Shown: in pieces, positions 14,695 through 23,781 of the stretch
Numbering within the stretch: the first letter of the stretch is position 1
How the letters are laid out: every line of letters starts with the position of its first letter
Origin: Planotetraspora phitsanulokensis
GTDB taxonomy: Bacteria; Actinomycetota; Actinomycetes; Streptosporangiales; Streptosporangiaceae
NCBI RefSeq assembly: GCF_016863295.1
Contig: NZ_BOOP01000020.1
Location: 1 to 64,000 of the forward strand
DNA: 64,000 nucleotides
Reading direction: 5' to 3'
Program-made: the position numbers and the translations under genes
Notes under the pieces: model-generated
Told to the model about the DNA's origin: nothing
Seen by the model: the letters and a program-made list of their open reading frames with translations, nothing else
The model's database searches: none

Positions 14695-17448
14695 GTGGCT
14701 TCCGGACGCCAGCGTTTCTCGATCATCAGCGACGGCCTACCCAGCCAGTTGCCTGATGTCGACCCGAGCGAGACCCAGGAATGGCTCGAATCGCTCGACA
14801 ACGTCATCAAGACCGAGGGCCGCACCCGAGCCCGCTATCTGATGCTCCGCCTGCTGGAGCGCGCCCGTGAACACCAGGTCGGGGTCCCCGGCCTGCGCAG
14901 CACGGACTACATCAACACCATCCCGCCGGAGAAGGAACCGTGGTTCCCGGGCGACGAGTACGTCGAGCGCCGGATCCGGGCCTACATCAGGTGGAACGCG
15001 GCGGTCATGGTGAGCCGCGCCAACGCCCACACCAACGTCGGCGGCCACATCGCCACCTACGCCTCCGCGGCGTCGCTGTACGAGGTGGGCTTCAACCACT
15101 TCTTCCGCGGCAAGGACCACGGCGAGTCGGGCGACCAGGTCTTCATCCAGGGCCACGCGGCGCCGGGCATCTACGCCCGCTCCTTCCTGGAGGGCCGCCT
15201 CACGGCGAACGACCTCGACGCGTTCCGGCAGGAGCTGTCGCACGGCTTCCACGGCCTGCCCTCCTACCCCCACCCCCGCCTGATGCAGGACTTCTGGGAG
15301 TTCCCCACGGTGTCCATGGGCCTCGGCCCGCTCGCCGCGATCTACCAGGCGCGGTTCAACCGCTACCTGCTCAGCCGCAAGATCAAGGACACCAGCCGCA
15401 GCCATGTCTGGTGCTTCCTCGGCGACGGCGAGATGGACGAGCCCGAGTCGCTCGGTCCCATCGGGGTCGCCTCGCGTGAGGAGCTCGACAACCTCACCTT
15501 CGTGATCAACTGCAACCTCCAGCGGCTCGACGGCCCGGTGCGCGGCAACGGAAAGATCATCCAGGAGCTGGAGTCGTACTTCCGCGGTGCGGGCTGGAAC
15601 GTCATCAAGGTCGTCTGGGGCCGCGACTGGGACCCGCTGCTCGCGGCGGACGTCGACGGTGTGCTGGTCAACCAGATGAACACCACGCCTGACGGCCAGT
15701 TCCAGACCTATTCGGTCGAGTCGGGCGGCTACATCCGGGACAACTTCTTCGGCGGCGACCCCCGGCTGCGCAAGATGGTCGAGCACATGTCGGACGACGA
15801 CATCCGCAAGCTGTCGCGCGGCGGCCACGACTATCGCAAGGTCTACGCGGCCTTCAAGGCGGCCCGCGAGCACATCGGCCAGCCGACCGTCATCCTCGCC
15901 CAGACCATCAAGGGCTGGACGCTCGGCAAGGACTTCGAGGCGCGCAACGCCACGCACCAGATGAAGAAGATGAGCAAGGCCGAGCTCAAGGAGTTCCGCG
16001 ACCGGCTCTACCTTCCGATCCCGGACAAGGACCTCGAGGGCGACCTGCCGCCCTACTACCACCCGGGCCCGGACAACGAAGAGATCGCCTACATGAAGGA
16101 GCGCCGGGCCGCGCTCGGCGGGTTCCTGCCGCGGCGCGTCGTACGGTCCAAGGCGCTCAAGCTGCCCGGAGACGACGTCTACAAGCAGCTGTCCAAGGGC
16201 TCGGGCAAGCAGAACGTCGCCACCACGATGGCGTTCGTCCGCCTCCTGAAGGACCTCATGCGCGACAAGGAGATCGGCCACCGATTCGTGCCGGTCATCC
16301 CCGACGAGGCGCGCACGTTCGGCGTGGACGCGATGTTCCCCACCGCCAAGATCTACTCCCCGCACGGGCAGACGTATGAGGCGGTCGACCGCGACCTGCT
16401 GCTGTCCTACAAGGAGTCGACCGAGGGCCAGATCCTCCACGAGGGCATCAGCGAGGCCGGCTCGATGGGGTCGGTGATCGCGGCGGGCACGTCGTACGCC
16501 ACCCACGGCGAGCACATGATCCCGGTCTACATCTTCTACTCGATGTTCGGGTTCCAGCGCACCGCCGACCAGATGTGGCAGCTCGCCGACCAGATGGGCC
16601 GCGGCTTCCTGCTCGGGGCCACCGCGGGCCGCACGACGCTGAACGGCGAGGGCCTCCAGCACGAGGACGGCCACACGCCGCTGATCGCCTCGACGAACCC
16701 CGCGGCCGTGTCGTACGACCCGGCGTGGGCGTTCGAGATCGCGCACATCGTCAAGGACGGCCTGCGGCGGATGTACGGGGACGACCCCGAGAACGTCTTC
16801 TACTACATGACCGTCTACAACGAGCCCTACCAGCAGCCGGCCCAGCCGGCCGACCTCGACGTCGAGGGCGTGCTCAAGGGTCTCTACCTCTTCGCCCCCG
16901 CGACGGGTGACGGGCCGAAGGCGAACATCCTCGCCTCGGGCGTGGCCGGGCCGTGGGCGCTCGAGGCGCAGCGCCTGCTCGCCGACGACTGGGGTGTGGC
17001 CGCGTCCGTGTGGTCGGCCACTTCGTGGTCGGAGCTGCGCAGGGACGCCCTGGCGGCCGAGGAGCACAACCTGCTCAACCCCGAGGCCGAGCAGCGGATC
17101 CCGTACGTGACGAGCAAGCTGGCCGGCGTGCCGGGGCCGCTCGTGGCCGTCAGCGACTACATGCGCGCGGTTCCCGACCAGATCGCGCAGTGGGTGCCCG
17201 GCGACTGGGCCTCGCTCGGGACCGACGGCTTCGGCCTGTCGGACACCCGGTCGGCGCTGCGCCGCCACTTCCACGTGGACGCGGCCTCGATCACGCTGGC
17301 GGTGCTGACCCAGCTGGTCAGGCGTGGCGAGATGAAGCAGGAAGTGCTTCAGGAGGCCGTCGCCCGCTACCACCTCAAGAACGGTGTGACCGAGGTGGCC
17401 AGCCACCCGAACCCGGAGACCAACGACACCCAGTCGATGGGTGTCTGA
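14695..17448 (+). CDS. aceE: Pyruvate dehydrogenase E1 component (homodimeric type)
   Basis: 917 aa, usual length. It catalyses thiamine-diphosphate-dependent decarboxylation of pyruvate and reductive acetylation of the E2 lipoyl group. Visible landmarks are the N-terminal [36 protein letters not shown], the HGAAPG-like active-site region ([12 protein letters not shown]), the TPP/magnesium motif [10 protein letters not shown]...VINCNLQ, and the C-terminal transketolase-like GFGLSDTR with the loop used by AceE proteins. The GTG at 14695 ([11 protein letters not shown]) is chosen because GGAAGG lies 9 nt upstream and family members begin at this point; an ATG at 14668 is less likely. Transcribed alone and closed by a strong terminator. 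E2 and E3 genes are not in the window, as is usual in actinobacteria. Confidence 0.97.
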   Translation: MASGRQRFSIISDGLPSQLPDVDPSETQEWLESLDNVIKTEGRTRARYLMLRLLERAREHQVGVPGLRSTDYINTIPPEKEPWFPGDEYVERRIRAYIRWNAAVMVSRANAHTNVGGHIATYASAASLYEVGFNHFFRGKDHGESGDQVFIQGHAAPGIYARSFLEGRLTANDLDAFRQELSHGFHGLPSYPHPRLMQDFWEFPTVSMGLGPLAAIYQARFNRYLLSRKIKDTSRSHVWCFLGDGEMDEPESLGPIGVASREELDNLTFVINCNLQRLDGPVRGNGKIIQELESYFRGAGWNVIKVVWGRDWDPLLAADVDGVLVNQMNTTPDGQFQTYSVESGGYIRDNFFGGDPRLRKMVEHMSDDDIRKLSRGGHDYRKVYAAFKAAREHIGQPTVILAQTIKGWTLGKDFEARNATHQMKKMSKAELKEFRDRLYLPIPDKDLEGDLPPYYHPGPDNEEIAYMKERRAALGGFLPRRVVRSKALKLPGDDVYKQLSKGSGKQNVATTMAFVRLLKDLMRDKEIGHRFVPVIPDEARTFGVDAMFPTAKIYSPHGQTYEAVDRDLLLSYKESTEGQILHEGISEAGSMGSVIAAGTSYATHGEHMIPVYIFYSMFGFQRTADQMWQLADQMGRGFLLGATAGRTTLNGEGLQHEDGHTPLIASTNPAAVSYDPAWAFEIAHIVKDGLRRMYGDDPENVFYYMTVYNEPYQQPAQPADLDVEGVLKGLYLFAPATGDGPKANILASGVAGPWALEAQRLLADDWGVAASVWSATSWSELRRDALAAEEHNLLNPEAEQRIPYVTSKLAGVPGPLVAVSDYMRAVPDQIAQWVPGDWASLGTDGFGLSDTRSALRRHFHVDAASITLAVLTQLVRRGEMKQEVLQEAVARYHLKNGVTEVASHPNPETNDTQSMGV

Positions 17449-17470
17449 CCTCTCCCAGGATTCACTCAGC

Positions 17471-17510
17471 AGAAACGGCTCCCGCCGCCGGCGGGAGCCG
17501 TTTCTGTTTC
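17471..17510 (+). terminator. Strong intrinsic terminator after aceE
   Basis: GAAACGGCTCCCGCCG pairs with CGGCGGGAGCCGTTTC without mismatch and is followed by TGTTTCTT. It starts 22 bp after the aceE stop. Confidence 0.9.
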
Positions 17511-17615
17511 TTCACCAGCCCTGGCGGTCCTGTGCCGGTCACAGGCCGGACAAGGGGCCGAGGTGGTCACCGCGAGACCAAGGGGCGCGGGCAAAGGGGA
17601 CGCGGGCAAAGGGAA

Positions 17616-17715
17616 GGGCCGTCCGATCGCCCTCTCGGCCCGGAGGCAGGTCACCGTGGGGAAGCGCCGGAGGGGAAACACGGGAGCAGAGTCCCGGCGG
17701 GCGATCGGACGGCCC
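17616..17715. repeat. Perfect 17-bp inverted repeat with 66-nt spacer
   Basis: GGGCCGTCCGATCGCCC (17616-17632) is repeated inverted at 17699-17715. It lies in the gene-free gap between aceE and the VOC gene. Just to its left is a short direct repeat (CGCGGGCAAAGGG twice). No transposase is nearby. Confidence 0.75.
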
Positions 17716-17732
17716 GGGATCGCTTCAGCGGG

Positions 17733-18119
17733 TCAGGAACCCACCTCGGCGAAGATCTGGAAGAGGTTGCCCGACGTGTCGTGGACGTAGGCGAAGTCGG
17801 GCCCGTGAGCGTTGCCCACGACCTTGGAGACCACCGTGCCGCCGAGCGACTCGGCCTTCGCACAGGTGCCCGCCACGTCGGCCACCAGGACGGTGAAGAC
17901 CGCGTGACCCGGCCGCTGCCCGCCGGTGCCGGAGAAGCCGCCCCGGGCCTGCCCGTCACCCGGGTAGCTGACGATCCGGTAATCCATCCCGCCGGCCGCG
18001 GAGTCCTCATCGGTCTCGAACCGCCAGCCGAACAGGTCGCCGTAGAAGCGCTGCGCGGCGTCCGGGTCGTCACTCGCCACCTCGAACCACGCCACGGTGT
18101 TGATCGCCGGCACGCTCAT
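17733..18119 (-). CDS. VOC family (glyoxalase/bleomycin-resistance fold) protein
   Basis: 128 aa, one VOC domain made of two beta-alpha-beta-beta-beta modules: VAWFEVASDDPDAAQRFYGDLFGW, then GHAVFTVLVADVAGTCAKAESLGGTVV and PDFAYVHDTSGNLFQIF. The closing NLFQIF has Gln-Ile-Phe where metal-binding members carry Glu. The family includes dioxygenases, glyoxalases and antibiotic-binding proteins; no specific substrate can be given. GAGGAGG precedes the ATG. Same strand as, and 118 bp from, the downstream end of the WYL regulator, which may control it (inference). Confidence 0.8.
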   Translation of the reverse strand: MSVPAINTVAWFEVASDDPDAAQRFYGDLFGWRFETDEDSAAGGMDYRIVSYPGDGQARGGFSGTGGQRPGHAVFTVLVADVAGTCAKAESLGGTVVSKVVGNAHGPDFAYVHDTSGNLFQIFAEVGS

Positions 18120-18236
18120 CGCCGCCTCCTCGCTGCTTCAGATGGTCCAAGCCGTTGGATCAAGCTTCGCGGCGGATGGCGACAACCCCCTGTCGGTGTT
18201 TCCGGCGGCGCCTTTCCCGGTTTGCGACCGGTCCGC

Positions 18237-18953
18237 TCAGTCCAGCACCGGATGGCGGGCGATCGCGCCGGACATGTCCGTGTCGAACTCCGAGAGTGGC
18301 CGGAGCGGTGCCCGCTGCTCGGTGAGCACCGCGTCCTCGATCCGGTCGAGCCGGAACACGCGAACGGCCTCCCTGAGCCTGCACCAGCCGACCAGATACC
18401 ACGAGCCGGTGCCGCCGCCGACGAACATCCCCGGCTCGACCTCGCGGACGGTCACGGAGCCCGTCGCGTCGCCGTACCTGATCCGGACGACGACGCCCTT
18501 GAGCACGGCCTCCTCGATGACCCGGGCGACCGCCCCGGCCTGCTGCGGTACGTCGGCCCGCTGCGAGGACATCACCTGGACGCGGGTGGCCAGTTGCCGC
18601 GCCCGGTCTCCCTCGTGGCCGGGCATCGCGGCCACGAGCTTGCGCAACGCGCTCCGCGCGTCGTCCGCGAAGGGCTGCCCGTCGGCCCCGTTCAGCGCGA
18701 TGGCGACGGCCACGGCCTCCGCGGGGGTGAAGTTGAGCGGGGGCAGCGACATGCTCTTCTCGAGCACGTAGCCTCCCTTGCGCCCCACCTCGGCGTAGAC
18801 GGGGACCCCGGCCTGCTGCAGGGCCGCGATGTCCCGCTCGATGGTGCGCGAGCTCACCTCGAACCGGCGGGCGAGATCGCGTGCTGACCTGCAGCGTGGG
18901 GAGATCGCCCGCAGGTCTTCGACGATCGCATACAGCCGGTCGGTACGGTTCAC
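18237..18953 (-). CDS. YafY-type WYL-domain transcriptional regulator
   Basis: 238 aa from the GTG at 18953 (VNRTDRLYAIVEDL), the usual start of this family. An N-terminal HTH_11 winged helix (ARDLARRFEVSSRTIERDI) is followed by GGYVLEKSMSLPPLNFTPAEAVAV, a linker helix region, and the WYL domain with VRIRYGDATG, GSWYLVGWCRLREAVRVFRLDRI. WYL domains sense ligands or nucleic acids, and these regulators often control VOC or stress genes beside them. The WYL triplet is conserved as WYL in SWYLVGW. Most likely a repressor of the neighbouring VOC gene or of itself; there is no direct evidence in the sequence. Confidence 0.88.
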   Translation of the reverse strand: MNRTDRLYAIVEDLRAISPRCRSARDLARRFEVSSRTIERDIAALQQAGVPVYAEVGRKGGYVLEKSMSLPPLNFTPAEAVAVAIALNGADGQPFADDARSALRKLVAAMPGHEGDRARQLATRVQVMSSQRADVPQQAGAVARVIEEAVLKGVVVRIRYGDATGSVTVREVEPGMFVGGGTGSWYLVGWCRLREAVRVFRLDRIEDAVLTEQRAPLRPLSEFDTDMSGAIARHPVLD

Positions 18954-19053
18954 AGGCGAGACGGTAGGCCACACCACCGACAATTACGGCGTTCGCGCGT
19001 CTACGGGACGCCGGAGCCCGCCCTCTCCCGCCCCGCCTCCGCGTGGGCGCCGT

Positions 19054-21084
19054 TCATCGCTGGATCTCGATGTAGTCCACGTTGGGGCCGCCGCCGGACG
19101 TCGTCGCGGTGGCCCTGATCGTGTTCGTCCCGGCGTTCAGGTTGACGGTCAGCGTCCTGGTCTGCCACGTGGTCCACGCCCCGGTGCCGTTGAATGCCAC
19201 GCCCGCCGCCGCCGTCGTGCCGTTGACGGAGATGTCCATGGGCCGGCCGGTGGACGTGCCGTTGGCGTACCTCAGCCGGAGCGTCACGGGGCCCGCGGCC
19301 GCGGCGTTCACCGTCCACTGCACGTAGCTCCCCGCGGCGTTGTCGTAGTTCACGAAGCCGGTGCCGGAGAACCCGGCGTGGTTCGACTCGGCGACGCCGC
19401 GTGAGATGACGGCGTTCTCCGCCTCGTACCGCACGGTCCCCTGGTCACCCGTCGCCCACGGCACCTGCGGCGACCGGTAGAAGTCGATCCCCATGACCGT
19501 CCAGCGCGGGCCCTGGGCGCCGAGCCGCTGGCGGAAGGCGGCCCAGTTGTGCGTGGACCACGGGGACCAGCCGAGCTCGGCGATGGCCGGCAGCCGGGGG
19601 AAGGCCATCTTCTCGATGTGATCCTCGGTGACGACGGTCTCGGTCCACAGCGGCGCCTCGACGCCGAGCACGGCGCTCTCCGGGACGCCGCTGAGATACG
19701 TGCCGGGGTTCCACTCGTAGGCCGTCTGCACCTCGATGTAGCCCGCCCAGTTCTGTCCCGGCGTCGTCGACGAGGTGTACTTCATGTCGAGGTACGCCTT
19801 GTCGGCCGGGGACATCACGACCTTCGCGCCCTTCGACACGGCACCGCTGACCAGGGAGTCCGAGGTGGTCAGACCCCAGTACTGCGTCACGCGTCCCGGC
19901 GAGTGCTGCACCGCGGACGCGCCGATCTGGTGCCAGCCCATCACCGTCTTGCCGGTCGCGGCGACGAGTGGCTGCACCCGGTTCATGAAGGTCGCGTACT
20001 GGGACGCGGAGGTCGCGCTGGCCTCGTCTCCCCCGATGTGCAGGTACGGCCCGGGCGTCATCGCCGCGAGCTCGCCGAGCACGTTCTGTACGAAGGCGTA
20101 GGTCGTCTCCTTGGAGGTGCACAACGAGCTGAAGCCGACGTCCGTGCCGGTGTAGAGGGCGGGGGCCACGCCGTTGCAGTTCAGCTCGGCGTACGACGCG
20201 AGGGCCGCGTTGGTGTGCCCGGGCATGTCGATCTCGGGCACGATCGTGATCTGCCGTTGCGCGGCGTAGGCGACGATGTCCTGGTACTGGGCCTTGGTGT
20301 AGTACCCGCCCGCTCCACCGCCGACCTGGGTGCTGCCGCCGTACGTCGCGAGCCGGGGCCACGCGTCGACGACGATCCGCCAGCCCTGGTCGTCCGACAG
20401 GTGCAGGTGCAAATAATTGATCTTGTAGAGGGCGATCCTGTCGATGTACCGCTTGACCGTCGCCACCGGGTGGAAGTGCCGGGCGACGTCCAGCATGGTG
20501 CCCCGGTAGGCGAAGCGGGGGTAGTCCACGATCCGCCCACCGGGCACCGTCCAGGGACCGGGGCGCACCGTCGTGCTCTCGACCTCGGCGGGAAGCAACT
20601 GCCGGAGCGTCTGGACGCCGTTGAACAGGCCGGTGGCCGTCCGCGCGCGGATCACCACGGACGCCGACGTCACGTCGAGCTGGTAGCCCTGCTGCCCCAC
20701 GGTCGCGTCCGCGCCGGTGAGCAGCAGTGAGATGCCGGCGGCCGGCGCGCCCGTCCCGGCGGCGGAGACCGGCAGCGGGTAGCCCGTCGAGGGCCGCAGG
20801 ATCCCGGCCAGATAGCTCCCCACGTCGGCGGCCTGGGCGGAGCCCGCCTCGGTGAAGATGCCGGCCTCGGCGGGCAGCGTGTAGACCGTCCCGCTCGCAG
20901 GCTGCGCCGACACGGGTGCGGGCACCACGTCCCCGATGGTGGCGGCGCGAGCCGGCTCGGCGGTGGTCAGCACGGCGACCTCCGCCCCGGCGGTGAGGAG
21001 CGCGACCATGAGCGACAGCACGGCGAACCGGGCGCGCCGGGAGCCCCGCCCCGAGGCCCGATCGAGCGGTACGGCAGGCCTCAT
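19054..21084 (-). CDS. Secreted beta-N-acetylhexosaminidase (GH20) with C-terminal CBM6-like domain
   Basis: 676 aa from the ATG at 21084 (GGAGGG 5 nt upstream). A basic N-terminus (RRARF), a hydrophobic core and an ARAA cleavage site make a signal peptide, so the enzyme is exported. A GH20b-like domain (about 55-165) precedes the catalytic barrel with YRGTMLDVARHFHP, HLHLSDDQGWR, PEIDMPGHTNAAL and the catalytic pair in HIGGDEAS. After about residue 535 comes a carbohydrate-binding module (VRYEAENAVIS, SNHAGFSGTGFVNYDN, VQWTVN...LRYANGT). Function: release of terminal GlcNAc/GalNAc from chitin oligomers or glycans. An AT-rich imperfect palindrome upstream may be a sugar-responsive operator. 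Confidence 0.93.
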   Translation of the reverse strand: MRPAVPLDRASGRGSRRARFAVLSLMVALLTAGAEVAVLTTAEPARAATIGDVVPAPVSAQPASGTVYTLPAEAGIFTEAGSAQAADVGSYLAGILRPSTGYPLPVSAAGTGAPAAGISLLLTGADATVGQQGYQLDVTSASVVIRARTATGLFNGVQTLRQLLPAEVESTTVRPGPWTVPGGRIVDYPRFAYRGTMLDVARHFHPVATVKRYIDRIALYKINYLHLHLSDDQGWRIVVDAWPRLATYGGSTQVGGGAGGYYTKAQYQDIVAYAAQRQITIVPEIDMPGHTNAALASYAELNCNGVAPALYTGTDVGFSSLCTSKETTYAFVQNVLGELAAMTPGPYLHIGGDEASATSASQYATFMNRVQPLVAATGKTVMGWHQIGASAVQHSPGRVTQYWGLTTSDSLVSGAVSKGAKVVMSPADKAYLDMKYTSSTTPGQNWAGYIEVQTAYEWNPGTYLSGVPESAVLGVEAPLWTETVVTEDHIEKMAFPRLPAIAELGWSPWSTHNWAAFRQRLGAQGPRWTVMGIDFYRSPQVPWATGDQGTVRYEAENAVISRGVAESNHAGFSGTGFVNYDNAAGSYVQWTVNAAAAGPVTLRLRYANGTSTGRPMDISVNGTTAAAGVAFNGTGAWTTWQTRTLTVNLNAGTNTIRATATTSGGGPNVDYIEIQR

Positions 21085-21113
21085 GGCGCCCTCCACGAGC
21101 CGGAATTAAATAA

Positions 21114-21130
21114 TTAGTGAGCTTTACTTA
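21114..21130. promoter_or_regulatory. Possible operator upstream of the hexosaminidase
   Basis: TTAGTGAGCTTTACTTA is an imperfect inverted repeat (TTAGTgA/TtTACTtA type) in a local AT-rich patch 30-46 bp before the start codon, in otherwise GC-rich DNA. Similar AT-rich TTAGTAAA-type sites precede glycan-utilisation genes bound by ROK or GntR regulators. No protein can be assigned. Confidence 0.35.
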
Positions 21131-21172
21131 CAGCTGGGAGGGCGTCAAGGATCCGCCGAAGCCGGGAGGTTC

Positions 21173-21631
21173 TCAGACGCCGACGGCGTCCGCGAGGTCC
21201 GCGAGACGATCCGGCGAGGGCTCCGGATACCGCTCACGGGTGACGACGGCCGACACGATCCGGTCCAGGCGGAAGACCCGCACGTCGTCCCGCAGACGGC
21301 ACCACGCCACCAGGTACCAGTGGCCTCCCCTGCCGCCGAGGCAGATGCTGGGCTCGACGTCCCTGGACGTCACCGCCCCCCGCCCGTCGCCGTACTCGAT
21401 CCGCAGGATCCGCCGCCCGAGCAGCGCCTGGTCGATCGACCGCTTGACCGACTCCAGCTCCGAGATGACGTAACCGCCGGAATCCAGCCTGATGGGCACG
21501 CCCTCCTCGCGCAGCCGCGCGACGTCCCGGATGACCGTGCGCCTGCTCACCCCGAGGCGCGACGCCAGCTCACGGGCGGAGAGCCGGCCGCCGGCGCGGA
21601 GCTCCTCCACCAGGGCGTCGCGGCGGTCCAT
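21173..21631 (-). CDS. Compact HTH-WYL transcriptional regulator
   Basis: 152 aa. The HTH_11 domain (LSARELASRLGVSRRTVIRDVARL, EGVPIRLDSGGYVI) is joined directly to a WYL domain (VKRSIDQALLGRRILRIEYGDGRG, HWYLVAWCRLRDDVRVFRLDRI). The 80-90 residues that normally separate the two in YafY-type proteins, as in the 18.2-kb regulator, are absent, yet the frame is clean. Either a natural short form or an in-frame deletion. It lies upstream of the hexosaminidase gene on the same strand and could regulate it. Confidence 0.8.
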   Translation of the reverse strand: MDRRDALVEELRAGGRLSARELASRLGVSRRTVIRDVARLREEGVPIRLDSGGYVISELESVKRSIDQALLGRRILRIEYGDGRGAVTSRDVEPSICLGGRGGHWYLVAWCRLRDDVRVFRLDRIVSAVVTRERYPEPSPDRLADLADAVGV

Positions 21632-21743
21632 GATTCGAAGCTACGCCGACGAGCCCGGTGAAACCCCACGAAAACGTCTCACCCGGACGCCACACCACCA
21701 TCACCTGGGACACCCCGGGCACCCTAGACGTCAGCCTGAGAGG

Positions 21744-22772
21744 TCAGCCTGCGACGTGCCGCTCCTCCCACGGCCGCGCGTTGACGACGCGGTCGGGGCC
21801 GATCCCGCAGAGCGCGGCTCTCTCGCAGCCGTTCCGCTGCCAGTCGAGCTGACCGGGAGCGTGCGCGTCAGAGTCGATGGAGAAGGAGCAGCCCATCTCG
21901 TAGGCGAGCCGCATCAGCCGCTTCGGCGGGTCGAGCCGGTCGGGCCGCGAATTGATCTCGACGGCCACGCCGAACCGCCTGCACGCCTCGAACACGATCT
22001 CCGCGTCGAACGCCGACTCGGGACGCAGCCCGCCCCGGCGTCCGCCGGCGCGCACGATCCTGCCCGTGCAGTGGCCGAGCACGTCGACGTGGGGGTTCGC
22101 GATGGCCGTCACCATCCGCCGGGTCATGTCGTCGGCGCCCATCTTCAGCTGCGAATGCACGCTCGCCACCACGACGTCGAGCCGTTCCAGCAGGGCGGGC
22201 TCCTGGTCGAGGGAGCCGTCGGGGTTGATGTCGACCTCGATGCCCGTGAGGATCCGGAACGCCGAGCCCTCGGCCGCGAAGCCGGCGTTTAGCTCCTCGA
22301 CGACGCCGAGTTGCGTGCGCAGCCGGTCGGCGGACAGCCCGTTCGCGACCGTCAGCCGGGGCGAGTGGTCGGTGAGCGCCAGATAGTCGTGGCCGAGCGC
22401 CCGTGCCGCGGCCGCCATCTCCTCGATCGGCGAACCGCCGTCGGACCAGTCGGAGTGGCTGTGCAGGTCGCCCCTGAGCGCCGCCCGCAGCGCGAACGCC
22501 GCGTCGTCCAGGTCGACGTCCGCGGTGGCCTCCAGCCGCCGGAGGTAGGTGGGCACGTCGCCGTTCAGCGCCTCGGTCACGGCGAGGGCGGTGACCTTGC
22601 CGATGCCCTTGAGGTCGCCGAGGCCGCCGGTCCGCGCGAGCCGTACGAGCTCGTCATGCGGGAGGGCTCCGACGGTGGCGGCCGCGCCGCGGAACGCCCG
22701 GACGCGGAAGGTGGGCTCGCCCGCCCGTTCCAGGAGGAAGGCGATCCGCTTGAGGGCCTCGACCGGATCCAC
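21744..22772 (-). CDS. PHP-domain phosphoesterase with PolX-like helix-hairpin-helix N-terminus
   Basis: 342 aa. The N-terminal 75 residues resemble the 8-kDa/HhH part of family X DNA polymerases (FRVRAFRGAAATVGALP, LKGIGKVTALAVTEAL). The nucleotidyltransferase palm domain is missing, and residues 95-340 form the PHP domain: GDLHSHSDWSDGG, LALTDHSPRL, GIEVDIN, ASVHSQLKM, NPHVDVLGHCTGR, EINSRPDR and DSDAHAPGQL, which supply the metal ligands. In bacterial PolX the PHP domain is a 3'-5' exonuclease/phosphatase. Here it may act alone in DNA repair or on another phosphoester. Followed by no close partner gene. Confidence 0.85.
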   Translation of the reverse strand: MDPVEALKRIAFLLERAGEPTFRVRAFRGAAATVGALPHDELVRLARTGGLGDLKGIGKVTALAVTEALNGDVPTYLRRLEATADVDLDDAAFALRAALRGDLHSHSDWSDGGSPIEEMAAAARALGHDYLALTDHSPRLTVANGLSADRLRTQLGVVEELNAGFAAEGSAFRILTGIEVDINPDGSLDQEPALLERLDVVVASVHSQLKMGADDMTRRMVTAIANPHVDVLGHCTGRIVRAGGRRGGLRPESAFDAEIVFEACRRFGVAVEINSRPDRLDPPKRLMRLAYEMGCSFSIDSDAHAPGQLDWQRNGCERAALCGIGPDRVVNARPWEERHVAG

Positions 22773-22914
22773 ACCGGCACGCTACCCGAGTGCGGGCCGG
22801 GAGCGCGCGGCCGTTCCCGAGGGCGGCCGGGAACCAAACCCTCCCCTGTCCCGTTCGTCTGGCTGGCGCTATCGTTCGACCGATCTGCACAGATTCTCTA
22901 CTGAGGGGAGCCCG

Positions 22915-23781
22915 ATGAAGGAATCCGGGGAGAACCCTCCGCAGAAACCTGCCCCCGACGGCCCCGCCCCACAGGACGCCGCCCCCGAGGACGCCACTCC
23001 CAAGGACGAGCCCGCTCCCGACGACGCCGCCTCCGAGGAGCCCGCCTCCAAAGACGTCGCCGCCAAGGATGAGCCCGCTCCGGACGACGCCGCTTCCAAC
23101 GACGCCACCCCCAAGGACGAGCCCGCCCCGGACGACGCCGCCTCCGAGGAGCCCGCCTCCAAAGACGTTCCGGACGACGCCGCTTCTAACGACGTCACCC
23201 CCAAGGACGAGCCCACCCCCGACGGCCCCGCCCCACAGGACGCCGCCACCGAGGACAAGTCCGCTCCCGACGACGCCGCCGCCAAGGACGAGGCCGGTCC
23301 CGAGGACGAGCGTCCGCGAGTGGACCACCCCCAGGCTCCGCCCCCCTACAAGCCGCCTCCGTACGAGCCTCCGCGCCAGCCCGCTCCCCCGTTCGCGGGG
23401 ACGGCACCGCTCAGGCAACCGCGACCGCGCGGCATCAAGAAGTCGAGCGTGATCAAGCTCGGCATGATGGGCGGACTGTCCACCCTCGTCGTCGGATTCT
23501 GCGTCGCGCAGAACCGCTACGAAGAGGTGAACGCGGACTGCGTCGACACCTCCAGCCGGCAGGCCGACGGCTCGTACGCCGTGGTCAGCGACGACTACTG
23601 CGACGACGCGCGCTACCACGGCTCCCATGGCGCCTACGGGTGGTACTACGGCGGCACCCGCCTGGCCGGGCGGGTCCTGCACGGGACGACGATCAAGCCG
23701 TCCGGCTCGCAGATATCGACGCGGTCGGGACGGGTCATCCAGCGCGGCGGGTTCGGCTTCCACGTCGGCGGCGGCGGCTGA
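22915..23781 (+). CDS. Acidic-repeat membrane protein, YgiB/YjfM (DUF1190)-like C-terminus
   Basis: 288 aa, ATG after GAGGGGAG. Residues 1-130 are a low-complexity cytosolic tail made of repeats such as APDDAASEEPASKDV and ATPKDEPAPDDAAS. A Pro-rich linker (PPPYKPPPYEPP) is followed by one membrane segment (SSVIKLGMMGGLSTLVVGFCVA) and an outside domain with Cys pairs (NADCVDT, SDDYCDD), YGWYYGG, then a Gly/Ser-rich end RGGFGFHVGGGG. That end and its place before a glutathionylspermidine-synthase-like gene match YgiB/YjfM of E. coli. Its stop overlaps the next start (TGATG), so translation is coupled. Function unknown; the family is tied to membrane stress. Confidence 0.7.
   Translation: MKESGENPPQKPAPDGPAPQDAAPEDATPKDEPAPDDAASEEPASKDVAAKDEPAPDDAASNDATPKDEPAPDDAASEEPASKDVPDDAASNDVTPKDEPTPDGPAPQDAATEDKSAPDDAAAKDEAGPEDERPRVDHPQAPPPYKPPPYEPPRQPAPPFAGTAPLRQPRPRGIKKSSVIKLGMMGGLSTLVVGFCVAQNRYEEVNADCVDTSSRQADGSYAVVSDDYCDDARYHGSHGAYGWYYGGTRLAGRVLHGTTIKPSGSQISTRSGRVIQRGGFGFHVGGGG

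Noticed and set aside
14737-17406. 889-codon frame antisense to aceE
   Set aside because: Arises from GC-rich third positions of aceE; composition Val/Arg/Leu-rich with no fold.
19549-20730. 393-codon frame antisense to the hexosaminidase
   Set aside because: Shadow of the GH20 gene; no independent motifs or start signals.
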